Shown here piece by piece: positions 1 through 11,310 of a stretch of DNA of 64,000 bases. The position numbers and the translations under genes are program-made. The stretch is taken from the NCBI GenBank assembly GCA_014526335.1, contig JACTAT010000106.1, positions 228,325-292,324 on the forward strand, read 5' to 3'. The notes under the pieces were generated by a model. The model was not told where the DNA came from. It made no database searches and saw only the letters and a program-made list of their open reading frames with translations. Each line of letters starts with the position of its first letter. The stretch's first letter is position 1. This DNA is from Chrysaora quinquecirrha (Eukaryota; Cnidaria; Scyphozoa; Semaeostomeae; Pelagiidae).

Positions 1-601
1 TTAGTGTAAATTAGTGTCACATCACTATTGTCAAAACTAACATTAAATAAATCATAGAATAGAACAGAATAGTATTCCAAAAAGCTGAAAAAATTTCCTT
101 AAAGATAGTGCAAATAAGAAGGAACGTTTTAAATTCTTAGCCAGTTCTGTTTTTCATTGCATTTCGTTAGATAGAATAGTTGTAGTCACTTTCATGGATC
201 AAATGTTCACCAATGAGGCAACAGTTCTGCAGAGTCAGTTTAGTCCTGCAATCACGAAGAAGCCGATACGAGGCTTCTTCTTCATGCATCAAATTGTGGC
301 TTGCATGGCACGGGGGGGTTCTTCCATAGTAAAGGTACCTGGGGATGTGCCGCGCTAGAGAGTATACTTTTCGGACTTTTAGTCTAGCCAAGGGTATACT
401 TTTGGCAATTGTGGTCTAACAAAGGATATCATATTTGGCAATGGAGCGGCCACGCTTTCGTGTTTAGTAGACTTGCAAAGTAGAAATTTCAACTTAAACA
501 TTTTTAAAGGGAACTGGTAAAAGGAATATAGGTCACTTTGAATTCTCCGTCTGAAGTCCAACAATTTCGAACGTATTTGTCTGGCCAAGGGCTGTATCGT
601 T
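1..601. other. No gene seen
   Basis: No convincing exon or recognisable element was seen here. There are loose repeats of a phrase like 'ctagccaagggtatac' followed by 'tttggca' around 385, 410 and 580-630, which suggests a decayed repeat. Confidence 0.4.
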
Positions 602-973
602 TTGGCAGATATTGGTCTAGCTAAGGGTACCATTTTTTTAATATGCCGGCGGCAGACCCCTACCAGAAATTTAGCCAAGAACCCCACCTCCGTGTTGCAT
701 AGTCCTAACAAGGTCTTGATAAAAACTGCCGACAATGAAGTAGTGATCATTTCTTTATCTCAGTTTACGCATTTGAATATAGAGGAGCTCTGGGTGGGGC
801 TTAGTTCTGGGAAAGATACGAAGTGGCATCCCATACATGAAATCACGTATGCTGTTGGTCGTGACATCTGCACCGGCATCATGTTCTGGTATGCGATGTC
901 TGGATTCGATACAGTATGTGCATTTGCTGGATTTGCTGGATTTCAGCTATGTATAGAATCAGAGTTTGATTAA
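602..973 (+). pseudogene. Fragment of a transposon-associated protein
   Basis: A 123-codon open frame. From about residue 39 it resembles a protein segment that recurs in uncharacterised, repeat-associated proteins of cnidarians and fish: a 'lIrT-D-dVvvia' start, then 'EELWV', 'sGK..kW.PIHEI', and 'F..AmsG.DTV..FAG'. The visible block is IEELWVGLSSGKDTKWHPIH, followed by a degraded G-DTV-FAG motif (here FDTV-AFAG). The usual continuation of the family is missing and the frame stops after 'ESEFD'. The first forty residues have no recognisable match and may be chance. I infer a truncated relic of a mobile element, not a host gene. No terminal repeats were found around it. Confidence 0.45.
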
Positions 974-1071
974 ATTGCAATCATTACCAGATGTTATTAA
1001 ATGGGGCTGGTAATTTACAGATGGCACCCTTGCAAAATGGCAGAATTAAGGGTCCGGGCTAGAGTACCGTT

Positions 1072-1992
1072 GTCTAAAAATAAAAGTTAGGGGCAAGGTA
1101 TAATTTGGACCTATATAACGTGTTTTTAATGTATCACGGTGAATTGTGACTTTTGGGTCTATATCACATCTTTTTCAGCGTATTAAACTGCGTTTATGTG
1201 GTGAATTGTGACTTTCTATGACCTGGCGTTCTCTGTTTATGGCCAATTGTACGATTGGCGGTCTGGACCAGATTACCCCAGTCTAAAAATAGAACTTAGG
1301 GGCAAGATATGACTTGGGTCTATATCACATCTTTTTCAGCGTATTAAACTGCGTTTATGTTGTGAATTGTGACTTTCTATGACCTGGCGTTCTCTGTTTA
1401 TGGCCAATTGTACGATTGGGGGTCTGGACCAGATTACCCCAGTCTAAAAATAGAACTTAGGGCAAGATATGACTTGGGTCTATATCACATCTTTTTCAGC
1501 GTATCAAACTGCGTTTATGTGGTGAATTGTGACTTTCTATGACCTGGCGTTCTCTGTTTATGGCCAATTGAACGATTGGGGGTCTGGACCAGATTACCCC
1601 AGTCTAAAAATAGAACTTAGGGGCAAGATATGACTTGGGTCTATATCACATCTTTTTCAGCGTATTAAACTGCGTTTATGTTGTGAATTGTGACTTTCTA
1701 TGACCTGGCGTTCTCTGTTTATGGCCAATTGTACGATTGGGGTCTGGACCAGATTACCCCAGTCTAAAAATAGAACTTAGGGCAAGATATGACTCAGGTC
1801 TATATCACATCTTTTTCAGCGTATTAAACTGCGTTTATGTGGTGAATTGTGACTTTCTATGACCTGGCGTTCTCTGTTTATGGCCAATTGTATGATTGGG
1901 GGTCTGGACCAGATTACCCCAGTCTAAAAATAGAACTTAGGGGCAAGATATGACTTGGGTCTATATCACATCTTTTTCAGCGTACCAAACTT
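1072..1992. repeat. Satellite, about 160-bp unit, five to six copies
   Basis: A unit beginning 'taaaaatagaacttagggg' and containing 'tctggaccagattacc' recurs with a period of 160-161 bp: the phrase 'gtctggacc' falls at 1261, 1422, 1582, 1742 and 1902. Copies are very similar, which points to recent or homogenised amplification. No coding potential. It lies downstream of the last visible exon of the minus-strand ankyrin gene, so it is probably in one of its introns. Confidence 0.95.
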
Positions 1993-2137
1993 AGTATTTT
2001 CTGAAATTTTGGTGCTTGTATCACAATTTGCACAATCCTGCTGTATTTCTGCACTAATCTCCTGCACTATGGCGTACTGTGGTGGATTTTGTGGTTTTTC
2101 TTGCTTGATCTATAGAGTTTTGCTATGATTTCGTATT

Positions 2138-2515
2138 CACCACATAAAGCATTATAACCCACCACAAGTAGTGATTATCCACCACAGTACGCAACAACTA
2201 CCACCACAACAAGCATAATAACCCACCACAAGTAGTGATTATCAACCACAGTACGCAAAAACTACCACCACAACAAGCATAATAACCCACCACAAGTAGT
2301 GATTATCCATCACAGTACGCTAAAGCTGCCACCACTGCAAGCATAGTAACCCACCACAAGTTGTGATTATCCACCACAGTACGCCAAAACTGCCAACACT
2401 GCAAGCATAGTAACCCACCACAAGTAGTGATTATCCACCACAGTACGCAGAAACTACCACCACAGTATGCAAATAGTACCACCACAGTAGTGATTATCCA
2501 CCACAGTAGTGATTA
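2138..2515. repeat. Tandem repeat, 63-64-bp unit
   Basis: About five imperfect copies of a unit built from 'aacccaccacaagtagtgat' followed by 'tatccaccacagtacgc'. The phrase 'aagcat' recurs at about 2211, 2275, 2338 and 2402. The open frame over it on the minus strand is a by-product of the repeat. Confidence 0.9.
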
Positions 2516-2668
2516 TAGATTCGCTGGCGTGGAGATAGGCCATAAAAATTAGCTAAGGTGGAATGTATACCCAAGTGCGGATAGAAATGCACAAACCAGA
2601 AAAGTGAAGCGGAATTTTTGTTGTATTGTTTGTCTGTGAATAACATTGTCAGTCTGACATATACTTAC

Positions 2669-5470
2669 CAAAATGCAGTGGAGTACATCCAGAGTAATCC
2701 ACTTGCACAGGGGAACAATGTGCCAACTGTATCAGGTATCTGACGCAATCCAGATGACCTTCTTGTGCGGCTGCGTGAAGTGCTGTCATGCCATCTTTTG
2801 CTGGTTCAGAACCAGAAAGCCGGGAATGCTTTGTGAGCCAAATAACCACGTCCAACTGTCCTTCCTGAGCTGTACAAATAAGAAATTTTGTTTATATAGT
2901 ATAAGGAGTAGCCTCGATCTTAGCTTAAGCGCTGGCATGCTTACAGGGACGCCGGAGCGATGGTGGGGCAAGGGGGTGGCTAAGAACGTAAGGGCAATTG
3001 AGATAAAAATTTAGCGGGGTTTGATGGTACTCCCCTAGGAATTTTTTTTGTGTCCACGCCCTTTAGATTGGCTTAAAATTCAACAAAAGTTTTTCAACGA
3101 GTGTAAATAATGATTTTATACGACAATTTTGGCTATGTCTCCACATGTACGCATTTCGAATGGCACAATAATGGCGAAACGTCGTATTTAACGTTGTCAA
3201 AGTCAATTATTGTTTTACATTGAAAAGGCACTTTTGCCCCCTTTGCTCCCCTTAAGAAAGGGCGGGAGGGGTGCTTGCCCCCCGCGCCCCCCTCTCCGGC
3301 GTCCCTTTATGCTTGAAAAGAATAAAAGCAGTATCCGGCATTCACTGGATTCCCGCACGATCCCGCTTTTCCCGAGGGATTCGATAGTTTTCATGTCCCG
3401 TTTTTAGGCTCTGTTTACAATATGTATTTTGATTCGACTAAATTACATGCGGAAAACTTTAAAACGAAATGTTGTCCTGTTTACACCGCTTTGCATTCTC
3501 GATATACCACCCTTCTGCCTTGAGCTTTTCGCATCCATTAACATATAACCTCCATACTTCTCTCTTTTCCGCAGCAGTTGTAAGTTCTTCAGTATTACAG
3601 TTTGTATCTTCCGTCGTCTTCCATGATTTGGTTAATGAAAGTCTTTGCAGGTCTTCCTCTTATTCTTTTACGATAGGCAGGGCTGCACTGTACCGGATAA
3701 AATGACTCCCCTTAACCTTGGGCACGCGTAATAAGCATACGTATAGTGCCAGACTGAATTTTTTCGGAATCATTATCTGTTTCCTCTGGCGGATTATATG
3801 TGTGCGGCTAGCCTTGTACATTTTATCTGAATAAGTCGTCGTAGTGTAAATGCGAGCCTACAAGGCGTGAAGATTTTTATGTTGTTGTACCAGAATTATA
3901 ATGAGTGACTTACCAGCGATGTATAGTGGATAAGTGTGATTGTTATCCTTGATATCGAGGCAGTCTGAATGCTCTTCTTTGAGTAGATGTAAAATCGGTA
4001 GATGACCGCCGGCGGCGGCGTAATGGGCCGCCACACATCCTTCAGAAGATCTAAAAGGTGATTTCTACCAGTTCAATACGATGATGAATGGTTAAAAATT
4101 AATCATAAAAAACAATGTCCAGACAACTGCGATTCTTATGCTATCGTACATTACTGCCAGTTGTTTATCGGTAATAAATAAAATAGCAATACTAAAGCCC
4201 ATCAATCCAACAGCAAATTGATAATACAGACATGAAAGAGTTGAAAACAGTCTTTTTCGTGCTGACGCATACGGCACGAAATTGGAATGCTGACGAATAC
4301 AGTATGATTATGAAATGAACATACCGTACTACTGATGAATACAGTATGAACTGAACAAGCTGACGCATTGACGAATACAGCACTAAATTCGAATGCTGAC
4401 GAATACAGTATGTAATGAAAATGCTGACGAATACAGCACGAAATTTTAACTTCAGTTAGACATTTTCCAGTTTTTGCTTAGGGGGAACTACTACTGGAGA
4501 GGGATTCAGACACTTGGCCTACTCTATTTGCCAGGAAGGAAGATGTCACCCACTTTAAAGATGAAATAGTACCAAGAGCCACGACAAGGGGAAAGGGTTG
4601 TGGACCAAGACAAGGAATAGGAGAGCTAAACAGAGAAGAGGAAGAGAGCTCAGGACCAGGACGAAGGAAGAAGACCGTTGACCAGGACTGAAAGAGAAGG
4701 TTCAGAGACCAGGAAAATGGACTAGAACTGAACCAGGATCTTGACCTGTGAACCGTGCACATTGGACCTTGAACCTTGGACTAAGACCTTGAACTGTGGA
4801 TCTTGAACTATGGACCTTGAGCCGTGACCTTGAACCAAGATCTTGAACCGTGGACCTTGAACTGTGGACCTTGAACCTCTAACTAGGACCGAAGAGAAAG
4901 AATGACCGAGCGCCTTTGAAGGGAACTGGACCGAGATTCAGAGCCATGAACAATGACTGGGAGACATGAATAACGAACAGTGGATAGATTTGTTTTGAAT
5001 TAAGATTCTTTTCTGACCCTTTAAACTGCAATCTTGGACAAAATATATTGGAGTGGCCTAAAATAGGTTTTCTTCTTCTGCCCCGCTACATTTGATTCCC
5101 CCTTCTCCCCCGTTAAAATGTTGTTTCGAACAAAAGTTTTTTTGCTTTACTACCAACATTGTTTTGGGGCTACAGGGGGACGAATTGGAGTTAATAAATT
5201 AGACAGTCACTGGAATAGGACGTATTTCTGGAACAGAGGTCGTGTTCCAAATATTTAGTAGCAAATAGATTGTAGAATATACTACCTCGCAGTTACGTCT
5301 CCTCCGTGCTTCAGCAGCCATTTTAAACACGTAACTTGTCCATCGTATGCAAATTGGTGCACCAGAGAAAGACCATTGCTATCGAGTGCGTTTGGCTCTA
5401 GTATTCCAGCGTCGTATCTTTCTTGCAGGTTTTTCAACGTTCTTTTGTGTGACAGGGTTCCCGTTTCCAT
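2669..5470 (-). CDS. Espin-like ankyrin-repeat protein, 5' part (three exons)
   Basis: Three minus-strand exons join in phase: 5470-5286 (starts METGTLSHKRTLKNL), 4050-3914, and 2869-2669. Each junction uses GT donors and AG acceptors, and the split codons (ag|a, g|ct) fit. Each exon encodes ankyrin repeats: 'DSNGLSLVHQFAYDGQVTCL', 'VAAHYAAAGGHLPILHLL', 'PLYIAAQEGQLDVVIWL' and 'KDGMTALHAAAQEGHLDCV'. Order and wording are closest to espin/espin-like, whose N-terminal ankyrin stack binds class III myosins in actin-bundle protrusions; that role is family knowledge, not visible here. The last exon ends 'CTPLHF' inside a repeat with a donor, so the gene continues to the left beyond the window or into unseen exons; the actin-binding C-terminus is absent. 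Met at 5470 is the first in frame, but an additional upstream exon cannot be ruled out. Other ankyrin families remain possible. Confidence 0.75.
3020..3900. other. Intron of the ankyrin gene
   Basis: Between ankyrin exons 3 and 2. No further exon or clear mobile element was recognised. The C-rich stretch near 3236-3300 gives chance open frames. Confidence 0.5.
4255..4450. repeat. Imperfect tandem repeat, 'gctgacgaatacag' units
   Basis: The phrase 'ctgacgaatacag' (with variants 'ctgacgcat', 'ctgatgaatacag') recurs about seven times with uneven spacing, alternating with 'cacgaaatt' and 'tatgaaatgaa'. It lies in intron 1 of the ankyrin gene. Confidence 0.8.
4735..4885. repeat. Short minisatellite, 'gaccttgaaccgtg' units
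   Basis: About nine imperfect copies of a 12-17-bp unit such as 'ggaccttgaaccgt'. It lies in intron 1 of the ankyrin gene. The purine-rich stretch before it (4480-4730) has no recognisable coding content. Confidence 0.85.
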
Positions 5471-5479
5471 GTTGTTTAT

Positions 5480-7990
5480 TTTCTAGGCAATGCATACTCT
5501 AGTCTCTTGCTTTTCCACTGATCTGAAGTCATTGTTAATTTTCTATAATATCTTGGCAGATTTTCATGTAGTGCACTAAAGTAACTGCTTACATCAGAAT
5601 CAAATGTGTAGCAGTCCCCTTATTACCAACTTCTATACACTTATAGTTTCTGTCGTTTTCGCCGTAATTACATGGTGTCTTAGTTCTTGTACCCGTTTCG
5701 AAGCCTTAGAAGTCTTCTTTCTACATTGACTTTATAACTCTGAATTCTGTGTCTGAAGAAATTTTATGTTGATATTGAACCTGTTGTAAGACCGAGCCTT
5801 CCCCTGTCAAAGTCTGTTCTTTTGCTACAAACGCCGAAAAATCTGTATCTACTTAAATAGTTCTTCAGAAAGTTCTCTATTACCAATTTTATTCACTAAG
5901 TCAATTAATTTCTGGCGTTTCTACTGTATGTATGAAAAGATTCCTGGCTCTTGGAACGCATTTCGAAGCTCTCTTCATTAACAGATAAAGTTTTGAATTC
6001 TGTGTCTGAAGAAATATGTTAGGTTGCAATTGAACCAATGTTAAGACACCCAAAAGACCGAGCCCTTTCCAATCAAAATGACTTTAGACCAACGGACCAA
6101 TCTATTATGCTTCTAAACTCCCATAAATCTTTTATCTATTTTCTGGAATAGTTCCTCCTGAGCTCAATGGTTATTTAGTATATGTTAAGAGTGTTTTCTC
6201 TGTTTTTTACCTGTTTTTCGACTGCCTTTAGACGTAATTCCTTCTCGGTAGAAAACTTTAGACCAAGTAACCAGCCTTATTATATTGCTGTAAGGTCCGA
6301 TAAATCTTTTATCTGTTTGCTCAAATAGTTCTTCCTAATCTCAATGGTTATTTAGCATATGTTAAGCGCTGTTGCTCTCTTTTTGAGTATAGCTAGACTG
6401 TGTACCTGTTTTCAGACTGCCTCACAACATAACTAATTCGTCATCTGGTGTTTGAAAAGCTTGTTTCTCGTCAAATAGAGAAAGAGAGCACTCTGAGAAC
6501 TACTGCTGTCTTCTCTTTGCTTCCCTCGGATCTATATGGTACTTATTCGTTGAGAGTGGTCACCCTTTGAACCAGATCTTTCGACGTATTTTCAGGCCCT
6601 CCCTTTACTTAACAATGCTTATGCAACAGAGCTCTAATTCTTTGTTCATGTTTCGTATTATGATATGAGAGGCTTGTTATTTGATGTGAGCGTTGTTGTT
6701 TATGGAACCAGATTTTTGACGTATTTTCAGGCTCTTTTACTACCACTTAACTATGATTTCACAACAAGACTGCAAGTCTATGTTCGTGTATTGTGTTCTG
6801 CAGTTAGTTTCTGATTACAAGAACGGAGAAGCAATAAATTCTATCATTTGGTAACCTAGTCATGAAACACGTTTTAAAATGGTAACACGAAGTATTTTGT
6901 CCCTAGTAGAGTGTTTTATTTTGTTGTCTATTCTCTTGAAAAAATCTTTATACCAGTTATCTGCACGGCTTTATGCTTTTTCTGCTCTCAATTCTAGTTA
7001 CAGTCGATTTTCCTTACTGCATTGTGTTTTCCAAGAAATACCATAGCTGTCTCATTCTGAAGTTGAAGTATAGTACAGTAGCTGAGCATGCGTTTCCAGA
7101 CTCCGATTACCCTGTATTATAACGTCTGCATCAATTTTGAATAATAATTCTTGCAGAATTCAAAATCTAGGTTTTTATTGAAGTTTTATAGTAAGGGCAA
7201 ACTTGAAACCTAATTTCAGAGTATCGTGCTGAAAGATAGAAATACACATCTCCAGTCCAGAAAGCTGGCTTGCTTTTACGAACTGTATCTAGCTATTTTC
7301 CCTCAATAAATAAAGCTGGGCTTCTCTTCTCATAGAAAGCAGAATTTTTTCTATTTCGTTCAAATTTATTGAGCTACCTTCTAAAGAAACCAGTATTTCT
7401 CTCCAGTCATTCAGAAGACACGAATCGCCATGTTGTTTTCGACGAATTTGCTTTCATAAATTCCGCAACACGGAATTAGGCCCAATATGCGCTTGACTCT
7501 TGTCTTTGCACGAAGGAGAAATTTCCAGTATAGCTCATTCCATAAAGGTACACTCGTTTCAGCTGCTAAGGATGTTGTGCTTTATACACTAATTTGTTAG
7601 TTTTATTCTTTTTTACTTACTTAAAATGCAACTAAAAAACTTTGTTAGCAATTTCCGAACGCAGATGAATTCCATTGTATATTAAAACCGATGTTCGTTC
7701 AAATTCATGTTTTATGTATGACAGCCATTTATGATGATTCAGAATAATTTCCCTGCAATTGGACTTTTTTAGCTCTCTTTATAAATATTCAATGCTACCC
7801 GTAATACGCAGTTCGACTAATTTCTACCACAGAGAAACTGCTTAGCAAATTCACATAGACTTCATGAAAGCTGATTAGAAGATAATTCAATCGCTAAAAG
7901 CTAAGTTTTTAGGATTCTTACCTGTTTTTATAACCCCCTGGCAAAAAATTTGGGAAGCAGAAAATTGACTTATCAAAAAGTAATTTCTCC
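5480..7990. other. Gene-free stretch with decayed duplications
   Basis: No exon recognised. Several old duplications can be seen: 'gaattctgtgtctgaagaaat' at about 5740 and 5997; 'gataaatcttttatctgttt' at about 6300 with a relative at about 6124; 'ctcaatggttatttag' at about 6162 and 6340; 'gacgtattttcaggc' at about 6584 and 6717. These look like diverged tandem units of roughly 140-260 bp. They would encode nothing. Promoter sequence for the ankyrin gene may lie just above 5470. Confidence 0.55.
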
Positions 7991-8120
7991 GGGGGGGTAT
8001 TACACTATTAAATTGTGAAATTTTAGGCCGTTTTCTACTCGTCGGTTTAAATTTGAATAATACCCTTCAAATAGTTTTTGATTAGTACAAAACATCAAAA
8101 TTGCAATAAACAGCGGAAAA

Positions 8121-8170
8121 ATTTTCGGGCATACCCGAAGCATACTAGTATTTCGGGTATGCCCGAAAAT
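8121..8170. repeat. Perfect hairpin (19-bp arms)
   Basis: Arms 8121-8139 (attttcgggcatacccgaa) and 8152-8170 are exact inverted copies around a 12-base loop. The arm sequence 'ttttcgggcatac' also occurs in dispersed repeats near 40.7 kb and 52.67 kb, so this is probably the tip of a decayed mobile element next to the 69-bp array. Confidence 0.9.
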
Positions 8171-8173
8171 GTT

Positions 8174-8580
8174 GCTAAAATATTGCTGGTGCGACATGAC
8201 TCTGGCACGACGTCTGAACGTCGGACGTCGAGCCTGTGCCGTGCTAAAATATTGCTGGTGCGACATGACTCTGGCACGACTTCTGAACGTTGGACGTCGA
8301 GCCTGTGCCGTGCTAAAATATTGCTGGTGCGACATGACTCTGGCACGACGTCTGAACGCCCGACGTCTAGCCTGTGCCCTGCTACAATATTGCTTACACG
8401 ACACGACTCTGGCACGACGTCTGAACGTTCGACGTCGAGCCTGTGTCGCGCTAAAATATTGCTGGTGCGACATGACTCTGGCACGACGTCTGAACGTCGG
8501 ACGTCGAGCCTGTGCCATGCTATAACATTGCTTGCGCGACGTCACTCTGGCATGAACGTTTGAACTAGGCCATATGAGCG
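8174..8580. repeat. Tandem repeat with exact 69-bp period
   Basis: Units begin 'gctaaaatattgctggtgcg' at 8174, 8243, 8312, 8381, 8450 and (degenerate) 8519, always 69 bp apart. The unit is rich in CGACGT/ACGTCG palindromic pieces. Because 69 is a multiple of three, long frames stay open in four of the six frames, two on each strand. On the minus strand one frame reads as a basic repeat of 23 residues containing 'FRRRARVMSHQQYFS'. No start context, splice site or homology supports a real protein. Confidence 0.93.
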
Positions 8581-8777
8581 TAGCCAGTAGACTTACAACA
8601 CGAGTCGTAAGTTTTCGCTGCCTTCACCTCAATTCAATTCATTCAAGAAAATGTAAAATCAAAAAATTGTTGTTGCTGTTGCATTGGGGGCTGGGAGTGT
8701 TTTTGTAGTGAGTCTACGTAGCCAGTACTTTTGCTTTTGACGCAATAGATGAATGCATTAGAAGAATTGTTCTTTCT

Positions 8778-10013
8778 TTAATCCCAAAGCTCTTCCCCAA
8801 GCATCTCGTTTAAGGCTACATCCCTGTTTTTGCAATCATCAAGGCTCCAAAATTCAGATAACTTATCGTAGATTTTACGTTTATTGTCAAAATGTAATTT
8901 CTCACAAATGTCACAACTCCAGATATCTGGATAAGGCCAGTCAGTATTAACTGACAGTTTATAAGTCTGCTTCCATGCAAAATACTCATTATATGCAGTG
9001 TCATTTTTATCCAAGTAGATTAAATAATCAGCCAGATCTTTCACTGTTTTGAAATCTTGTGCATTTATGAATGATCCAGGAATCGCGACTTTTGGGTCAT
9101 TATATGGCCCTCCACCAAGGACAATTGGTACAGCATCATGTTCCAGGGCATTATACCAATATTTCTCTGTCACATATTGGTCACAAAATGCATTTTCAAA
9201 TGACAAATAAAATTTGTAATCCTTGATTTTCTGCATACAGCCTTCTCTACCTTGACTACTACAATTAGCAACATTGCTTTTAAATCGACCACCACATCCT
9301 CCCCCAACATCAATAGAAATCAAATCTTGTAATTTCTTTACAAGAGTCTCTCTTGCATATCCACAGTTGCTTACAAGCCATAATACAAGCTTTCGAGATG
9401 GCACTTTATTTTTGTCTGCTGCATAATCAATAACTTTGGGAGCTGGATCAGAAGGGTCTATTTTTGCATATCGCTTGTATGGTATCCAAATATCACTCTC
9501 CTTTTTGTATGTCATTGTCCAGTTGAATAGTCCATTCAATGCTGAAGGGTTTGGGGTGTTTAGGGGGTTTTCTGATATAAAATAGACCCACCTTTGATGT
9601 AAAGGACGCATTCTTCTACTAATGTCTCGCAATGAATCTGGCGAAGGCATATCTCTTGCATGAAATATCACTGCATCGCTCTCCCGCAACCGATTGTTGT
9701 CGTACGTGACTTCACAGTTTTGTACTTTGCATTTGCTAGTAACTGTTAAGTTTTCTGCATCTTTCTTTGGAAGGAAATCCCATTCTTCAGCGTCAAATAA
9801 TTTCGTATAAAGAAGAATCACTTTTCTTCTCGTGTATCTAGGATCATTGATTAAATTGAGGTTTCTAGCACTCCACCAATCATGCAGACCACGGCGAAAT
9901 TTTTTGTTGAAATGCCACATCTGGGAATATGTGAAAAGACGGAATTCAGTTTGAAATATGAAACAGATAGCTAATACCACTAATACCAAAAATGCAACAT
10001 ACATCTTGTTCAT
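8778..10013 (-). CDS. Alpha-1,3-fucosyltransferase (GT10), copy A
   Basis: Single-exon gene of 411 codons. Enzymes of this family transfer fucose from GDP-fucose onto GlcNAc of N- or O-glycans in the Golgi. A short cytosolic N-terminus is followed by a signal-anchor (about residues 4-21, 'YVAFLVLVVLAICFIF'), a stem, then the catalytic region. The GT10 signature is clear at about residues 269-300: 'FYLSFENAFCDQYVTEKYWY' then 'NALEHDAVPIVLGGGPY'. A C-terminal Cys pair, 'CDIC', fits the disulfides known in the family. N-glycosylation sequons occur, for example at NLT and NWT. The length is typical for the family. Met at 10013 precedes the anchor directly, so the start is well supported. Its partner lies in opposite orientation at 28769-30019; the middle of both genes is almost identical while both ends differ. 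No intron and no poly(A) tract are visible, so old retroposition is possible but unproven. Confidence 0.95.
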   Translation of the reverse strand: MNKMYVAFLVLVVLAICFIFQTEFRLFTYSQMWHFNKKFRRGLHDWWSARNLNLINDPRYTRRKVILLYTKLFDAEEWDFLPKKDAENLTVTSKCKVQNCEVTYDNNRLRESDAVIFHARDMPSPDSLRDISRRMRPLHQRWVYFISENPLNTPNPSALNGLFNWTMTYKKESDIWIPYKRYAKIDPSDPAPKVIDYAADKNKVPSRKLVLWLVSNCGYARETLVKKLQDLISIDVGGGCGGRFKSNVANCSSQGREGCMQKIKDYKFYLSFENAFCDQYVTEKYWYNALEHDAVPIVLGGGPYNDPKVAIPGSFINAQDFKTVKDLADYLIYLDKNDTAYNEYFAWKQTYKLSVNTDWPYPDIWSCDICEKLHFDNKRKIYDKLSEFWSLDDCKNRDVALNEMLGEELWD

Positions 10014-10019
10014 AGCCGG

Positions 10020-10490
10020 GAGTTTCTTTTCTAACTTTCTTAGTCTTCACAGAACTTAGTAAACTCGCTCTGTCGAGACCTTAGCAATTCAATTGCGTAT
10101 TACTGTTGCCATTCGCTTAGGTAGTTGTACTCCACACTGGCTTCAGCTTCAAGACCTGTTTGCTTTCTGAACGGCTCAATAACCAAAATTATGATCATTT
10201 CATCTGTATTTAATTTAGTCTTAAGATTGAATGATTATGCACCTTTAAATCAGGACATTTAATAACTGTTTTTAATAAGCTTTAACTCTCTAACTGGTGG
10301 CTTAGCTTGCACAATTGATTTTGTGCTCAAATACTGATTTACCTCGTGTTTTAAAAACAGGTTTTTTCTGGTTCTTTTCTGACTTGGAAATCTTATGGAT
10401 TGAGAGTCATTGAATCTCTACTGCTTTCCTTGGAGTAAACGCTGTTTTGTGCAGCAGAGATTTTATGTCAGGTGTCAAATCATTGAATCA
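10020..10490. other. Intergenic, upstream of fucosyltransferase A
   Basis: No exon or element recognised. Promoter elements for the minus-strand fucosyltransferase are expected here, but no TATA box or other site could be assigned with confidence. Confidence 0.4.
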
Positions 10491-10494
10491 GTAT

Positions 10495-11310
10495 GCTCCA
10501 CACATTCTGCGCTTTGTTCAAACCTATCAAACATTTCATCCAAAATTTGATCCAGCATTTCATCTAAAATTTCATCCAATAATTCATACAAAATGCATTC
10601 GGAAAAGAAATGGACATTTCGAAGAGATGCTAACACACATACAACATTATATCCAACATTTTATCCAACATTTCATACAACTTTTTATCCAACATTTGAC
10701 CAAACATTTCACCCAACATGTATTCGGAAAAGAAATTGAAATTATGAAGGGCTGCTAAAACGCATACAACATTATATTCAACATTTCATCCAACATTTCA
10801 TGCAACTTTGTATCCAACATTTGATCAAACATTTCACCCAACATATATTCGGAAAAGAAATTGAAATTATGAAGGGCTGCTCAAACACATGCAACATTAT
10901 ATCCAACATTTCATCCAACATTTCATACAACTTTTTATCAAACATTTGACCAAACATTTCACCCAACATGTATTCGGAAAAGAAATTAAAATTTCGTAGG
11001 AGTGCTAAAACGAATACAACATTATATCCAACATTTTATCCAACATTTCATGCAACTTTTTATCTAACATTTGACCAAATATTTCACCCAACATATATTC
11101 GGAAAAGAAATTGAAATTACAAAGGGATACTAAAACGCATACAACATTATATCCAACATTTCATCCAACATTTCATCCAACTTTTTATGCAACATTTCAT
11201 CCAACATTTCATCCAACTTTTATCCAGCATTTCACCCAATATTTCATCCATCATATTTTCAGAAAAGAAATTGAAATGTCAAGTTGATGCTCAAACACAT
11301 GCAACATTTT
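10495..11310. repeat. Tandem repeat, about 125-bp unit with internal 10-bp phrases
   Basis: The landmark 'ttcggaaaagaaat' falls at about 10598, 10722, 10848, 10973 and 11098, so the higher-order period is about 125 bp. Each unit contains many copies of 'catttcatccaa' or 'caacatttcaccc'. The frames over it (rich in HFIQ on one strand, MLDEM on the other) are repeat artefacts. Confidence 0.93.

Noticed and set aside
8000..8563. Four long overlapping frames, one encoding an Arg-rich 23-residue repeat
   Set aside because: They arise because the 69-bp DNA repeat is a multiple of three and has no stop in those frames; no start context, splice sites or homology.
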